Assembly: GCA_036703985.1 (NCBI GenBank)
Contig: DATNQN010000071.1
Coordinates: 124,001-188,000 of the forward strand
From: Leptolyngbyaceae cyanobacterium
GTDB taxonomy: Bacteria; Cyanobacteriota; Cyanobacteriia; Cyanobacteriales; Aerosakkonemataceae
Direction of reading: 5' to 3'
Length of the DNA: 64,000 nucleotides
A program made the position numbers and the translations under genes. Below the pieces are notes generated by a model. The model was not told where the DNA came from. It saw only the letters and a list, made by a program, of their open reading frames with translations, and searched no databases. Positions 55,241 to 64,000 of this stretch are shown here, in pieces (the stretch's first letter is position 1; every line of letters starts with the position of its first letter).

Positions 55241-56260
55241 ATGCCTATATTTATGAAAAAAAACAATGCTTTATATTTATTCGACATCCCCTTTCCTGAA
55301 TCTGCACGGTGGATTTCTGGAGACCAGTATATTCGCCGATGGGTTCGTCAATTTCTCCAACCTTGGCGAGGGAGAGGACCTGGTGGTTTAACTAAAGTTA
55401 CAATGAATCTGACGTTAGGACTCCAAAAATTGGGAATAAATTATCGTTTGATCGATCGACCAAGTACGTCACCAAATAATCAAATCTTTGGACTGCTAAA
55501 TGGGCCGAAAGAGTTGTGTCAGATAGTAGCTCAATATGGCAAGTGTATTGTTGGCCCTGGCATTCTCAATTCTCCGCAAGAATGGCAAGATTTATTCACT
55601 AATTACCCAGTAATTTATAACATTCAAAACTGCGAATGGGCAGCAGCAATGTACCGACCTTTGTATGGTGATAAGGTAAAGATTTGGAAAATGGGAATTG
55701 ATGAAGAACGTTATGCGCCTAGCACTGGAGATCCGAAAAATTTTGATTTTTTAATTTATGATAAGATTCGTTGGCGCGATACACCAGCTTATGCAAATTT
55801 GTTAGAAGTGTGTCAAGAAGAATTACGCAAAGCTGGTTGTTCTAGTCTCTATATTCGCTATGGTAAATATCCTCGCGGTCAGGAAAATGCTTATCATAAT
55901 ATGTTGCGTCAATGTAAAGCTCTTTTGTATCTCAGTGAAAACGAAACTCAAGGATTTGCTTATAATGAAGCTTTGAGTATGGGAGTACCCATTTTAGCGT
56001 GGAACTATGGAAAATGGTGCGATCCGTTTCGATTTAAGTATGGTTTGGATGATATACCAGCAACATCTATACCTTATTGGGATGAGCGCTGCGGTTTAGA
56101 TTTTCGGACACCAGCAGAGTTTTCACAACAGCTAGGGTTGTTCTTAGAGTTCCTGCGAGGGGGAAATTTTTCTCCCCGTCAGTATGTTTTGGAAAATCTT
56201 CGTTTGGAACAAGGCGCTCAACGTTATATTGACATTTTGACAGAGGCAGAAAATCTATGA
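55241..56260 (+). CDS. GT-B glycosyltransferase (GT1/GT4-like)
   Basis: In this 339-residue protein, residues about 35-60 contain RGRGPGGLTKVTMNLTLGL, and a C-terminal donor-site motif reads YLSENETQGFAYNEALSMG (the E-x7-E region of GT-B enzymes). The sugar is unknown. Met5 is an alternative start. It overlaps the next FkbM gene by 4 bp. Confidence 0.85.
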   Translation: MPIFMKKNNALYLFDIPFPESARWISGDQYIRRWVRQFLQPWRGRGPGGLTKVTMNLTLGLQKLGINYRLIDRPSTSPNNQIFGLLNGPKELCQIVAQYGKCIVGPGILNSPQEWQDLFTNYPVIYNIQNCEWAAAMYRPLYGDKVKIWKMGIDEERYAPSTGDPKNFDFLIYDKIRWRDTPAYANLLEVCQEELRKAGCSSLYIRYGKYPRGQENAYHNMLRQCKALLYLSENETQGFAYNEALSMGVPILAWNYGKWCDPFRFKYGLDDIPATSIPYWDERCGLDFRTPAEFSQQLGLFLEFLRGGNFSPRQYVLENLRLEQGAQRYIDILTEAENL

Positions 56261-57111
56261 CCACTATTCGGAATATAGGCCAATTTATTCGACATACTCC
56301 TAGTCTAGAAAAAGCAGAATGGCTTTGGGATATATTACGGAAACCTTACCATCGCTTACTAAATTTAGGGGGTAGAGGAGTGGCTGTTTCTGTGGGAGGA
56401 TGTTGTACAGTAGTTATACCTCCAGAATTTACGGGAGGTTATTGGGAAAGTTATGAACCAGAAACAGTCCAAGCAACAGTCAACTGGTTGAAAAAGCATC
56501 CCACGGGTTTAGTTTTAGATATTGGCTGTGCAATAGGTATTTTTAGTGTTGTGAGTTTATCTGTTTCAGAACAAGCTGAAGTAGTTGCTTTTGATGCAGA
56601 TTTATCTAGCTTGAAAGCTACTCAACGAATTTGTCAATATGCTAAAGGCGATCGCCTGCGTTTGATTTATGGATTAGTTTCTAATCAAAATTCAAGTGAG
56701 TTGGGATTAAATGCAGCCAGTCAAAGTACTTGGGCAAATTTAGCCAACAGTTCTGTCACAGGTGATCCGGGGACAACAGCCTATATCTGTATTGATGGAA
56801 ATAAGGATGATTCCATTCCAATTTATAGTTTAGATGGGCTTGTGTTTGAAGAGCAACTTCCTAAAAAACCTATTTTATTAAAGTGTGATGTTGAAGGAGC
56901 AGAACTTCTGGTTTTGCAGGGGGCAAAAAAATTATTAGAAACTCTTTCCCCCGATTTGCTAATCAGTGTTCATCCTCCTGCGCTACCTAATTATGAACAT
57001 TCTGTCTCTGATGTTCAGGACTATCTTAAGTCTGCTGGATATAAGATAGAGGTATTAGCGATCGACCACGAAGAACATTGGTGGTGCGAAAAAACATCGG
57101 TTCAAGTTTAG
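56257..57111 (+). CDS. FkbM family methyltransferase (3)
   Basis: The 284-residue protein carries motif I LVLDIGCAIGIFSVVSL near 90-106 and ends the SAM fold with ILLKCDVEGAELLVLQGA near 210. The N-terminal 75 residues differ from the other FkbM copies. HIP1 sites reappear here (56648-56655), marking the end of the HIP1-free segment. It is coupled by ATGA to the preceding glycosyltransferase gene. Confidence 0.88.
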   Translation: MTTIRNIGQFIRHTPSLEKAEWLWDILRKPYHRLLNLGGRGVAVSVGGCCTVVIPPEFTGGYWESYEPETVQATVNWLKKHPTGLVLDIGCAIGIFSVVSLSVSEQAEVVAFDADLSSLKATQRICQYAKGDRLRLIYGLVSNQNSSELGLNAASQSTWANLANSSVTGDPGTTAYICIDGNKDDSIPIYSLDGLVFEEQLPKKPILLKCDVEGAELLVLQGAKKLLETLSPDLLISVHPPALPNYEHSVSDVQDYLKSAGYKIEVLAIDHEEHWWCEKTSVQV

Positions 57112-57131
57112 CTAATGACTAGCTTTTTTTA

Positions 57132-58376
57132 ATGGCAAAAATTCTTATTCTAATTGGCGCACATATTTGCACTGCCCCGCGTCCTCAAAAAGAAGCCGAA
57201 ACTTTGGCTAATGCCGGTCACGATGTAACCGTGCGCGGGTTGTGGTTTGACCCGGAATTGGTAAAACGCGATCGCATCCTGATGACTAATAAAAAATGGC
57301 GCTTTGAACCCATCATTGATTTTCAACCGCCGAATAGATGGCCAAATTGGGTAGTTCGACTGCAAGCGCGGATTGCTAAGACAGGGTTTAAACGATTTGG
57401 TGTTTTTTTACCAGAATTATTAGGCTACGGAGCAAGGAGTATGCTGCGTGTAGCGCATAAAACTCGTGCCGATCTAACTATTGTTCATTCTGAAGCAGGG
57501 CTGTGGGTAGGGAATCAACTATTAAATGAAGGCTTTCGCGTAGGCGTAGATTTTGAAGATTGGTTCTCTGAAGATTTGCTACCAGAGGTTCGTACTAATC
57601 GACCAACAGCTAAACTGAAAGCTTTGGAAAGTCGCCTTGCTCGTGATTGTAACTACTGCCTCACAACTTCTGATGCAATGGCTGAAGGATTAGCGAAGGC
57701 TTATCAAGTAATCAAACCAAGGGTAATTTACAATGTATTTCCTTGGAGTGAACGGCAGCACATAGATCGCCAAAAGCGCGATCGCCGGAATCTCAATTTA
57801 CCATCTTTACATTGGTTTTCCCATACGATAGGAATCGGACGTGGACTAGAAACACTTTTTCAGGCTCTCCCTTATCTTAAAATACCAATAGAAATTCACT
57901 TGCGAGGAAACTATCCTGAAAGTTCGCGCCAATGGTTAAAACCTTTGATTCCAAATCAGTGGCGCGATCGCGTTTTTATTCATTCCACTGTTCCAAATGC
58001 TGAATTATTATCCCGGATCGCCGAACATGATATTGGTTTAGCATTAGAGGTGAGTGATATTCTCAGTCGTAATCTAACTATAACCAATAAAATTTTTCAA
58101 TACCTGCAAGCGGGGTTAGCAGTAATTGCTACTGATACAAAAGGACAGCAAGAAGTTTTTTCTAAATTACCAGACATTGGTAGATTAATCCCCAGTAACG
58201 ATCCGGAAGCACTAGCGGAAGCTCTGCAAGACTTGCTATGCAATCCTCAAAAATTGACCGCCGCCAAAGCTGCCGCATTACAATTATGCCAACAAAAATT
58301 TTGCTGGGAAACCCAGGAAAATAATCTTTTATATGCAGTAGATATGGCACTAAATAATAATCTATTGGGGAGTTAA
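57132..58376 (+). CDS. Glycosyltransferase, GT-B fold
   Basis: The 414-residue protein has an N-terminal domain (GAHICTAPRPQKEAETLANA) and a C-terminal donor-binding domain with IGIGRGLETLFQALPYL and a final KIFQYLQAGLAVIATDTKGQ, as in GT4-like enzymes. The sugar is unknown. It precedes FkbM 4 by 2 bp. HIP1 sites inside it match chromosomal composition. Confidence 0.87.
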   Translation: MAKILILIGAHICTAPRPQKEAETLANAGHDVTVRGLWFDPELVKRDRILMTNKKWRFEPIIDFQPPNRWPNWVVRLQARIAKTGFKRFGVFLPELLGYGARSMLRVAHKTRADLTIVHSEAGLWVGNQLLNEGFRVGVDFEDWFSEDLLPEVRTNRPTAKLKALESRLARDCNYCLTTSDAMAEGLAKAYQVIKPRVIYNVFPWSERQHIDRQKRDRRNLNLPSLHWFSHTIGIGRGLETLFQALPYLKIPIEIHLRGNYPESSRQWLKPLIPNQWRDRVFIHSTVPNAELLSRIAEHDIGLALEVSDILSRNLTITNKIFQYLQAGLAVIATDTKGQQEVFSKLPDIGRLIPSNDPEALAEALQDLLCNPQKLTAAKAAALQLCQQKFCWETQENNLLYAVDMALNNNLLGS

Positions 58377-58378
58377 TT

Positions 58379-59089
58379 ATGTTTTTTAAGTCTAAAATAC
58401 GCCAATACTTTGCTCGCAGATTAAAAATACCAGAGATACCATTTGCACTTGAAAGACTTTATAATATTGGATTTAAACCAAATTTAATTTTCGATGTAGG
58501 AGCTTATAAAGGCGATTTTGCCAAATCTTGTCTTGATATATGGCCTAACTCTAAAGTTGCTTGTTTTGAAGCACTAGAGCATAAAGTATTAGAGCTTAAG
58601 CATTTAGCTTCTCTTAACCCAACAATAGAAGTATTCCCTATATTATTAGGTGCACAGACACGCGAACAAGTGCCACTTAATGAATCCGAAACTGCTTCCT
58701 CTGTATTGGTTGAATCGATTCCTCAAAACTTCCCAGTTAAATTTTATCCGATGCGAACTATCGATCAAATTGTCCAAGAGTATTTTAGCGATCGTCCTCC
58801 TGACTTTTTGAAGCTCGATGTTCAAGGCTATGAATTAGAAGTACTTAAAGGTGCTGAAAAATCATTAGCCAAAATGCAGTTAATTTTAGCAGAAATTAAT
58901 TTAATAGATATTCATCAAAACGTACCTTTGCTTGCAGATATAATTCAATGGTTGAACGATCGTGATTGGGTTGCATATGACATTTGTGAATTACATCGCC
59001 GCCCTTTAGATCAAGCACTTTGGCAAGCAGATTTTATATTTATACCCCGTAATAGTCCGCTGCGAACAGATAAGCGTTGGAGTGCTTAA
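58379..59089 (+). CDS. FkbM family methyltransferase (4)
   Basis: The 236-residue, compact member has motif I LIFDVGAYKGDFAKSCLDIW near 35-55, CFEAL, and the diagnostic DFLKLDVQGYELEVLKGAE near 145. It differs from the others by a Gln for Glu change in DVQGYE. It is separated by 2 bp from the preceding glycosyltransferase gene and by 1 bp from the next one. Confidence 0.9.
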   Translation: MFFKSKIRQYFARRLKIPEIPFALERLYNIGFKPNLIFDVGAYKGDFAKSCLDIWPNSKVACFEALEHKVLELKHLASLNPTIEVFPILLGAQTREQVPLNESETASSVLVESIPQNFPVKFYPMRTIDQIVQEYFSDRPPDFLKLDVQGYELEVLKGAEKSLAKMQLILAEINLIDIHQNVPLLADIIQWLNDRDWVAYDICELHRRPLDQALWQADFIFIPRNSPLRTDKRWSA

Positions 59090-59090
59090 A

Positions 59091-60128
59091 ATGCGTATTC
59101 TTATCACAGCCGATCCTGAACTACCAGTACCGCCTCCCCTCTATGGAGGCGTTCAAAGGTTAGTTGATTCATTAGTGACTGGAATGCAAGATCGGGGTCA
59201 TATAGTAGGATTGGTTGCTCATCCTGAATCAACTTCTCCTGCGGAGCAATTTTTCCCTTTTCCAGGTATTCAGTCTCAACAAAAATTAGATACCTTACAA
59301 AATATTGTTACTCTTTGCCAGGCTATTCAAAAGTTTCAACCTGACTTAGTGCATAGTTTTTCGCGTCTGATTTACTTATTGCCATTTCTTGCTTCGCCGC
59401 TACCAAAAGTGATGTCTTATGGACGAAAACCCTCTCCTATTCCAGTTCGTTGGGGAGCAAAACTAGCGGGCAATTCTCTTGTATTTGCTGCTTGCAGCCA
59501 ACATATTTGTCGTCAAGGTGAATCAGTAGGAGGTATTTGGCAGACTATTTACAATTGGATTGATGTTGATAAATATACGTTTCAACCCACGGTCGATTCT
59601 GACGCTCCTTTAGTTTTTCTTAGTCGAGTGGAAAGAATCAAAGGAGCCCATACTGCGATCGCAGCTGCTCGCCAAACCAAACGTCGCCTTTTAATTGCTG
59701 GCAATCACAGTACAACAGGCGAAGAAAGACGTTATTGGCAAGAAGAAATCCTGCCTCATTTAGGACAAGATGGAATTGAGTACATCGGTCCTGTTAACGA
59801 CGAACAAAAAAATGCTTTACTTGGCAAAGCAGCGGCGATGATTGTACCAATTCAGTGGGAAGAACCATTTGGAATGGTATTTGCAGAAGCACTAGCCTGT
59901 GGCACACCTGTAATTTCCTGTCCGATGGGAGCTTTACCAGAAATTGTGCGTCATGGCATTGATGGCTATCTAATTAACAATATTGAAGAAGCTTGCACCG
60001 CCATCCAAAACTTATCTCAAATAGACCGAAAAAACTGCCATCAACGCGCTGAAACTTGTTTTTCTGCCACAAAAATCATAGATAAGTACGAAGAACTTTA
60101 CAACTTAATGATTGCTAATCTCGTCTAA
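59091..60128 (+). CDS. GT4 family glycosyltransferase
   Basis: The protein has about 345 residues. It starts MRILITADPELPVPPPLYGG, with the Gly-rich acceptor loop GGVQRLVDSL; the donor domain has FLSRVERIKGAHTAIAAARQ and the E-x7-E motif EEPFGMVFAEALACGTPVIS. The ATG at 59091 was chosen; GTG at 59082 would overlap the preceding gene. It is one of the clearest GT4 enzymes of the locus. Confidence 0.93.
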   Translation: MRILITADPELPVPPPLYGGVQRLVDSLVTGMQDRGHIVGLVAHPESTSPAEQFFPFPGIQSQQKLDTLQNIVTLCQAIQKFQPDLVHSFSRLIYLLPFLASPLPKVMSYGRKPSPIPVRWGAKLAGNSLVFAACSQHICRQGESVGGIWQTIYNWIDVDKYTFQPTVDSDAPLVFLSRVERIKGAHTAIAAARQTKRRLLIAGNHSTTGEERRYWQEEILPHLGQDGIEYIGPVNDEQKNALLGKAAAMIVPIQWEEPFGMVFAEALACGTPVISCPMGALPEIVRHGIDGYLINNIEEACTAIQNLSQIDRKNCHQRAETCFSATKIIDKYEELYNLMIANLV

Positions 60129-60269
60129 CTGAGAAACTAAAAATATCCTCAATATCAAATATTTCTTTGAAAACATCTCCTGATGGCTACCAAAAACTAC
60201 GTATCAGTAGCTAGAACATCTACATCAACGATTCTTTAATCCACTTTTCTGGACTAGAAGAGAACCTGT

Positions 60270-61097
60270 GTGAATTTCGAGCGCAATATTAAACACCTTT
60301 GCTCCCTCCCTATACCTTTAACTTGTTTACAACCATTTGATTTTCCCCACAAGTTAGGTATTTGCGAGCAGTTGTTTGGCAGCACACTTGCTTCCCAAGG
60401 TATTTGCTGGGTGCAAACTGGTGCAGGTATACCTTGGAAATTAGACCTAGCTAACCCGACTCATCGCTGGATTATATATGGGAAATACGAGGGGGCACCA
60501 TTCCTTAACTGGGTAAGGAAATTTCTACCTCCTAATGGCATTATTGTCGATTCCGGTGCAAACATCGGTCAAATGTTGATGTATCTGGCTCAATGGATAC
60601 CACAAGGCAAGATATTTGCATTTGAACCTGGTAGAGCCGCCGCCGACTGGTTAGACGAATGCCTAAAGGTTAATAAGAAACTGCCTGTAGAAGTTTTCCG
60701 ATGCGGTCTTGGTGCTACTCCCGCGCAATTAAAGCTTCACAATATTGGAGCTAATTATGGTCATGGTGCTTGGAATCAAGTATCAGAAACTGAGGGTGAA
60801 TCTATCCAAATTGTGCGATTAGCTTCCATATTGGCGGCTCGTGCGATCGAAAAAGTTGATTTGTGGAAATTAGATGTAGAAGGTTACGAAATTCCAGCTT
60901 TACAAGGAGCAGAAGAACTACTTAGAGAGAAGCGTATCAAAGCTATTTATGCCGAATTATCAGGTGAAAATGGCAAACGAGTTCGAAATTATCTAAGCGA
61001 GTTTGGCTATAGTTGTTATTTATTTAATGCTAATGGCAAACTCTACATCGCCTCTGAATTGCCCAACCATACAAATGGTCTATTCTTGCTCAAGTGA
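60270..61097 (+). CDS. FkbM family methyltransferase (5)
   Basis: The 275-residue protein probably starts with GTG at 60270. Motif I IIVDSGANIGQMLMYLAQWI lies near 90-110, then FEPGRAAADWL and the diagnostic LWKLDVEGYEIPALQGAEEL near 205. The final residues (NHTNGLFLLK) end just before the next glycosyltransferase gene. A 140-bp gap without a gene precedes it. Confidence 0.88.
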   Translation: MNFERNIKHLCSLPIPLTCLQPFDFPHKLGICEQLFGSTLASQGICWVQTGAGIPWKLDLANPTHRWIIYGKYEGAPFLNWVRKFLPPNGIIVDSGANIGQMLMYLAQWIPQGKIFAFEPGRAAADWLDECLKVNKKLPVEVFRCGLGATPAQLKLHNIGANYGHGAWNQVSETEGESIQIVRLASILAARAIEKVDLWKLDVEGYEIPALQGAEELLREKRIKAIYAELSGENGKRVRNYLSEFGYSCYLFNANGKLYIASELPNHTNGLFLLK

Positions 61098-61103
61098 ATC
61101 GTT

Positions 61104-62255
61104 ATGCACGTTCTCACTATCCTTTGCAAAGGTGGCTGGATGTCAGGAAACCTCTCTGAAGGTTGGCGACGTTTAGGCTGCACTGTAGAAGAATTTTTCT
61201 ACGGCACTCACATGGGTAAATCCTGGAGTTCGGAAGGATTAAGAGAAAACCGAAAACTCAATGTTCAATTGGTTGCCACTGCCAAACGCCTCAAAGAAGA
61301 AGGGCGTCTCGATCTAATTTTTGCAGTGATTTATGACGATGTTTTGGAAGTAGAAACAGCCCAAAAATTACGAGCATTAGATGTACCAATGGTGAATTAC
61401 CATGTCGATTTAGTAGGACAGTGGTATCGCGTTCTTCAGATAGGAAAATACTTCGATTTCGTAGCCTGTGCCCAGACAAATTACTGGTCAGGTTTGCGCC
61501 GCGCTGGTATTCGCCCCTACTATATGCCGATGGCGACCAATCCACCATTATGTGTAGCCACACCTATTCCTTTTGATGGCGTACTCTATCTGGGTTCACC
61601 TTGGCCTTATCGTCGTCAAGTATTAGCAAGTTTAGCTCAGGAGGGAATTAATTTACAAATTTACGGTCATAATTGGTTACGCCAAACTCCCGATCCAGCC
61701 AATGCACAACCTTTAGGGAAAAATCTTCACGATTTGCGCTATTATTTGTGGCCTCGTTTGCGAGAAGAAGGTTGGGCTGACTTTCTAGAAACTATCTGCA
61801 AGCGACTCCAGCCACCTATACCACCAGCAGGAATTTCTGTTGAGTTACCCACTAATTGTATCAAAGGTTCCTACGCTGATAACGACTTTATTTCTCTTGT
61901 TAGAGGTGCTGCTATTAACTTGGGGTTTACTCATTTTCGGGGAACTCCTAATACTTTATCAGAAAGTCGGCAAGTGCGTCTGCGAGAATTTGAAATTCCA
62001 ATGGCAGGGGGATTTTATTTAACCCAAGATTGTACTCAATTACGGGAGTTATTTCGAGTTGATGAGCAGATGGTAACTTGGCATAATTTGGGAGAATTAC
62101 GAGAAAAAATTGGTTATTACCTTGCTCATCCTAATGAAAGGCAAAAAATTGCTATAGCTGGACAATATCATTGTTTAAAATATCATACTTGGAAGCATCG
62201 ATTTCGCGATCTTCTCCAAGAATTAAAGTTACCCCAGCCAATATTAACCAAATGA
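61104..62255 (+). CDS. CgeB-like glycosyltransferase (2)
   Basis: The 383-residue protein has the CgeB layout: SGNLSEGWRRLGCTVEEFFY, NYHVDLVGQWYR, VLYLGSPWPYRRQVL and the C-terminal VRLREFEIPMAGGFYLTQDC donor-site element followed by HPNERQKIAIAGQYH. It is related to the CgeB-like enzyme at 53168-54334. It overlaps the next methyltransferase gene by 4 bp. Confidence 0.87.
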   Translation: MHVLTILCKGGWMSGNLSEGWRRLGCTVEEFFYGTHMGKSWSSEGLRENRKLNVQLVATAKRLKEEGRLDLIFAVIYDDVLEVETAQKLRALDVPMVNYHVDLVGQWYRVLQIGKYFDFVACAQTNYWSGLRRAGIRPYYMPMATNPPLCVATPIPFDGVLYLGSPWPYRRQVLASLAQEGINLQIYGHNWLRQTPDPANAQPLGKNLHDLRYYLWPRLREEGWADFLETICKRLQPPIPPAGISVELPTNCIKGSYADNDFISLVRGAAINLGFTHFRGTPNTLSESRQVRLREFEIPMAGGFYLTQDCTQLRELFRVDEQMVTWHNLGELREKIGYYLAHPNERQKIAIAGQYHCLKYHTWKHRFRDLLQELKLPQPILTK

Positions 62256-63208
62256 ATCAAGCTCTTCGTGCTTTTGAACAATGTCCTGGTTGTGGAGCAG
62301 CCACTTCCAATGCCAAGTGTTTATTTAAAATCTTTTTTTTAGGGCAAGATTGCCAAGTTTTTCAGTGCAGTTACTGTAGTCTTGTTTACAAAGAATTCGC
62401 TCCAATAGCTAGCGAATTAGCAAAAATATATTCTGATGATTACGTTCATTTTAAAATGGCGTCTTTAGCCATCGATCGGGCTGAATTGAATAGTGCTAAG
62501 CAAAAAATTGACCGCTGCCAAAAGCTTTTATGTACGGAAAAAGCACCTGAAAATTTGCGATTGTTAGATATAGGATGTGGGGCTGGATATTTTGTGGAAA
62601 TAGCGCTAAGTTTGGGTTATTTTGCCGAAGGCATAGACCCTTATTTGCCGGATAACTTAAAAAATAGCTGTTTACAAAAAAAATCGCCCGATTCTGTTTC
62701 ACCAAATTCTTATGATATAGCATTTCTTTTGAATGTAGTCGAACACCTAGATGAGCCAATACACATATTTTCTGCTGTACAAAGACTCCTTAAACCTGGT
62801 GGAGTAATGCTGTTGACTTGTCCTTACGGGGACAGTTTAGCTCGTCGCTACTATCAAGGATATTGGGGGCATCTAGCTCTTGATGAACACATACTTTTCT
62901 GGACTCCTCGTGCCTTGACTGGCTTGCTTCGAGAACTAGGCTTTCGTGGAAAAATCAGTTATCGAATTGCTGGATCTCCCTTTCCCTACGGTCGTGTTAA
63001 ATTGCCAACTGTTGTACCAAAACTAATTGAAAACTACGAGCAAAGGTGTTTTGAAAATACTAATAATTCGCGAAGCTTGTCAGAGCAAGTCTGGCAGTTA
63101 GCTCGTACTATACAGCGACAAGAAGGAATCGCTAATTTAGTGCGATACATAGTTCACCTTACCCATACAGGTGATTATCTTGAATATGCAATTAGTGTAG
63201 GTAAATAA
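62252..63208 (+). CDS. Zinc-ribbon class I methyltransferase (Methyltransf_23 type)
   Basis: The 318-residue protein starts at the ATG overlapping the preceding stop; an upstream in-frame ATG inside the neighbour is less likely. A zinc ribbon (CPGCGAATSNAKC and CSYCSLVY) precedes motif I LRLLDIGCGAGYFVEIALSL near 107, NVVEHLDEPIHIF and GGVMLLTCPYGD. Such proteins act as C- or O-methyltransferases in sugar pathways; the zinc ribbon recalls NDP-sugar C-methyltransferases, but the product is unknown. Confidence 0.88.
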   Translation: MNQALRAFEQCPGCGAATSNAKCLFKIFFLGQDCQVFQCSYCSLVYKEFAPIASELAKIYSDDYVHFKMASLAIDRAELNSAKQKIDRCQKLLCTEKAPENLRLLDIGCGAGYFVEIALSLGYFAEGIDPYLPDNLKNSCLQKKSPDSVSPNSYDIAFLLNVVEHLDEPIHIFSAVQRLLKPGGVMLLTCPYGDSLARRYYQGYWGHLALDEHILFWTPRALTGLLRELGFRGKISYRIAGSPFPYGRVKLPTVVPKLIENYEQRCFENTNNSRSLSEQVWQLARTIQRQEGIANLVRYIVHLTHTGDYLEYAISVGK

Positions 63209-63212
63209 TGTG

Positions 63213-64000
63213 ATGAATCTTACTCCTAACAGTTACAGGATTGCCCCAGTAGATGGGTTACGATCTTTTGCCGTACTCGGAGTAATCTGGGCTCATATTT
63301 GGCTTTTTTGTGGTAATCCAACTTTGGTTCTCGGAAAGATTAGTTCTATTAGTATAGATTTACATCGAGCTATCTCAATGATAGGTACAAGGGTGGATCT
63401 ATTTTTTGCGATCAGCGGCTTTTGTATGTATTTAATGTATGCGCGTAAGCAAACTAAATTTGAATGGAAGACTTACATTATTTTCCTGAAAAAACGTTGG
63501 TTGCGAATTGCTCCAGCTTTTTATGTGGCTGCTTTAGCCTGTGCGATCGCTTACCTTTTTGTTGGTAAACCTTTTCCTTGGTTTGATTTGTTATCTCATG
63601 CAACTTTTACCAATATTTGGTTTCCCAATACAGGGGGGTTAGCTGCTCCTTTTTGGTCATTAGCAACAGAATGACACTTTTATCTAATTCTGCCATTATT
63701 CATCTGGGCTAGTACTAGGTTAGGATTTTCTCCTGTAGTTGCGATCGCTATTGTTGGCTCGATTGGATTTCGCTTCTGGATGTACACTAATTCCCCTGAT
63801 ATGGAAGGTTTTTGGAAAGCACAACTACCCAGTCGTTTAGTCGAGTTTGCTTGGGGTATATTGGTTGCTCGTTTATACAGTCTAGAAAAGATACCACCAA
63901 AAATATTGCGTGCAGAAACAGGTTTCTTACTTGCATTTGCGATCGCCTATTTAGGGCGGTTATTAATGGTTACCGAAGTAGTTAATTTAGCAGGATCTTT
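63213..64000 (+). pseudogene. Acyltransferase family 3 (OafA-like) gene interrupted by an in-frame TGA; 3' end outside window
   Basis: The first 153 residues form a standard membrane O-acyltransferase start: VDGLRSFAVLGVIWAHIW with the catalytic His, VDLFFAISGFCMYLM, and KKRWLRIAPAFYVAALA. At FWSLATE the frame meets TGA (63672-63674) where relatives have Trp in the conserved SL(S/A)xEW-x-FYL motif. The same frame then stays open to the window end with matching sequence (HFYLILPLFIW, then PSRLVEFAWGILVARLYSL). It is therefore a one-base nonsense change (TGG to TGA) or a sequencing error. The intact enzyme would O-acylate the polysaccharide. Confidence 0.85.

Overview
This 64 kb window looks like chromosome from a filamentous cyanobacterium, probably in the broad Oscillatoriales group; I cannot place it more precisely. 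The evidence is the frequent HIP1 octamer (GCGATCGC), heptameric short tandem repeats (STRR type) between genes, dispersed GAAACCCGGTTTC hairpins, and cyanobacterial families: a DUF3769 OstA/LptD-like protein, a short RRM protein, a TPR-GT41 protein, WD40, NB-ARC and Uma2 proteins. No rRNA or tRNA gene was seen.

Positions 1-5.1 kb hold an outer-membrane biogenesis protein (5'-partial) and a VIT/von Willebrand A protein. Positions 5.2-11 kb are an accessory, defence-like island. It contains a complete-looking retron: a structured msr-msd RNA with perfect 12-bp a1/a2 repeats, a retron reverse transcriptase, and a tightly linked gene with a HEPN-type RNxxxH motif. An antitoxin-like gene, a truncated NB-ARC NTPase and a second retron-type reverse transcriptase with a long coiled-coil N-terminus follow. 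The first retron is very AT-rich and lacks HIP1 sites, so it was probably acquired separately.

Positions 11.4-25 kb are mixed: an HprK-like kinase, small conserved genes, an RRM protein, hisA, a 1.7 kb stretch with no convincing gene, a WD40 propeller, a TPR-GT41 glycosyltransferase, a membrane Ser/Thr kinase with one leftover WD40 blade, a toxin-antitoxin pair, a frameshifted Uma2 gene and an adenylate cyclase. Positions 25-34 kb are carbon metabolism: glpK, malQ, a treS-maltokinase fusion and glgB. Positions 34-38 kb hold msrB, two conserved hypothetical genes, an M28 peptidase and a SnoaL-like protein.

Positions 38-64 kb are a large surface-polysaccharide locus. It has a BY-kinase co-polymerase, a possible barrel protein, two secreted proteins, a Wzm/Wzt-like ABC exporter, and a long run of glycosyltransferases alternating with five FkbM methyltransferases. 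It ends at an acyltransferase broken by a TGA codon where a Trp is expected. About 12 kb in the middle of this locus contain no HIP1 site, which suggests transfer of a serotype-like cassette. The likely product is a heavily methylated, possibly fucosylated glycan made inside the cell and exported by the ABC transporter.
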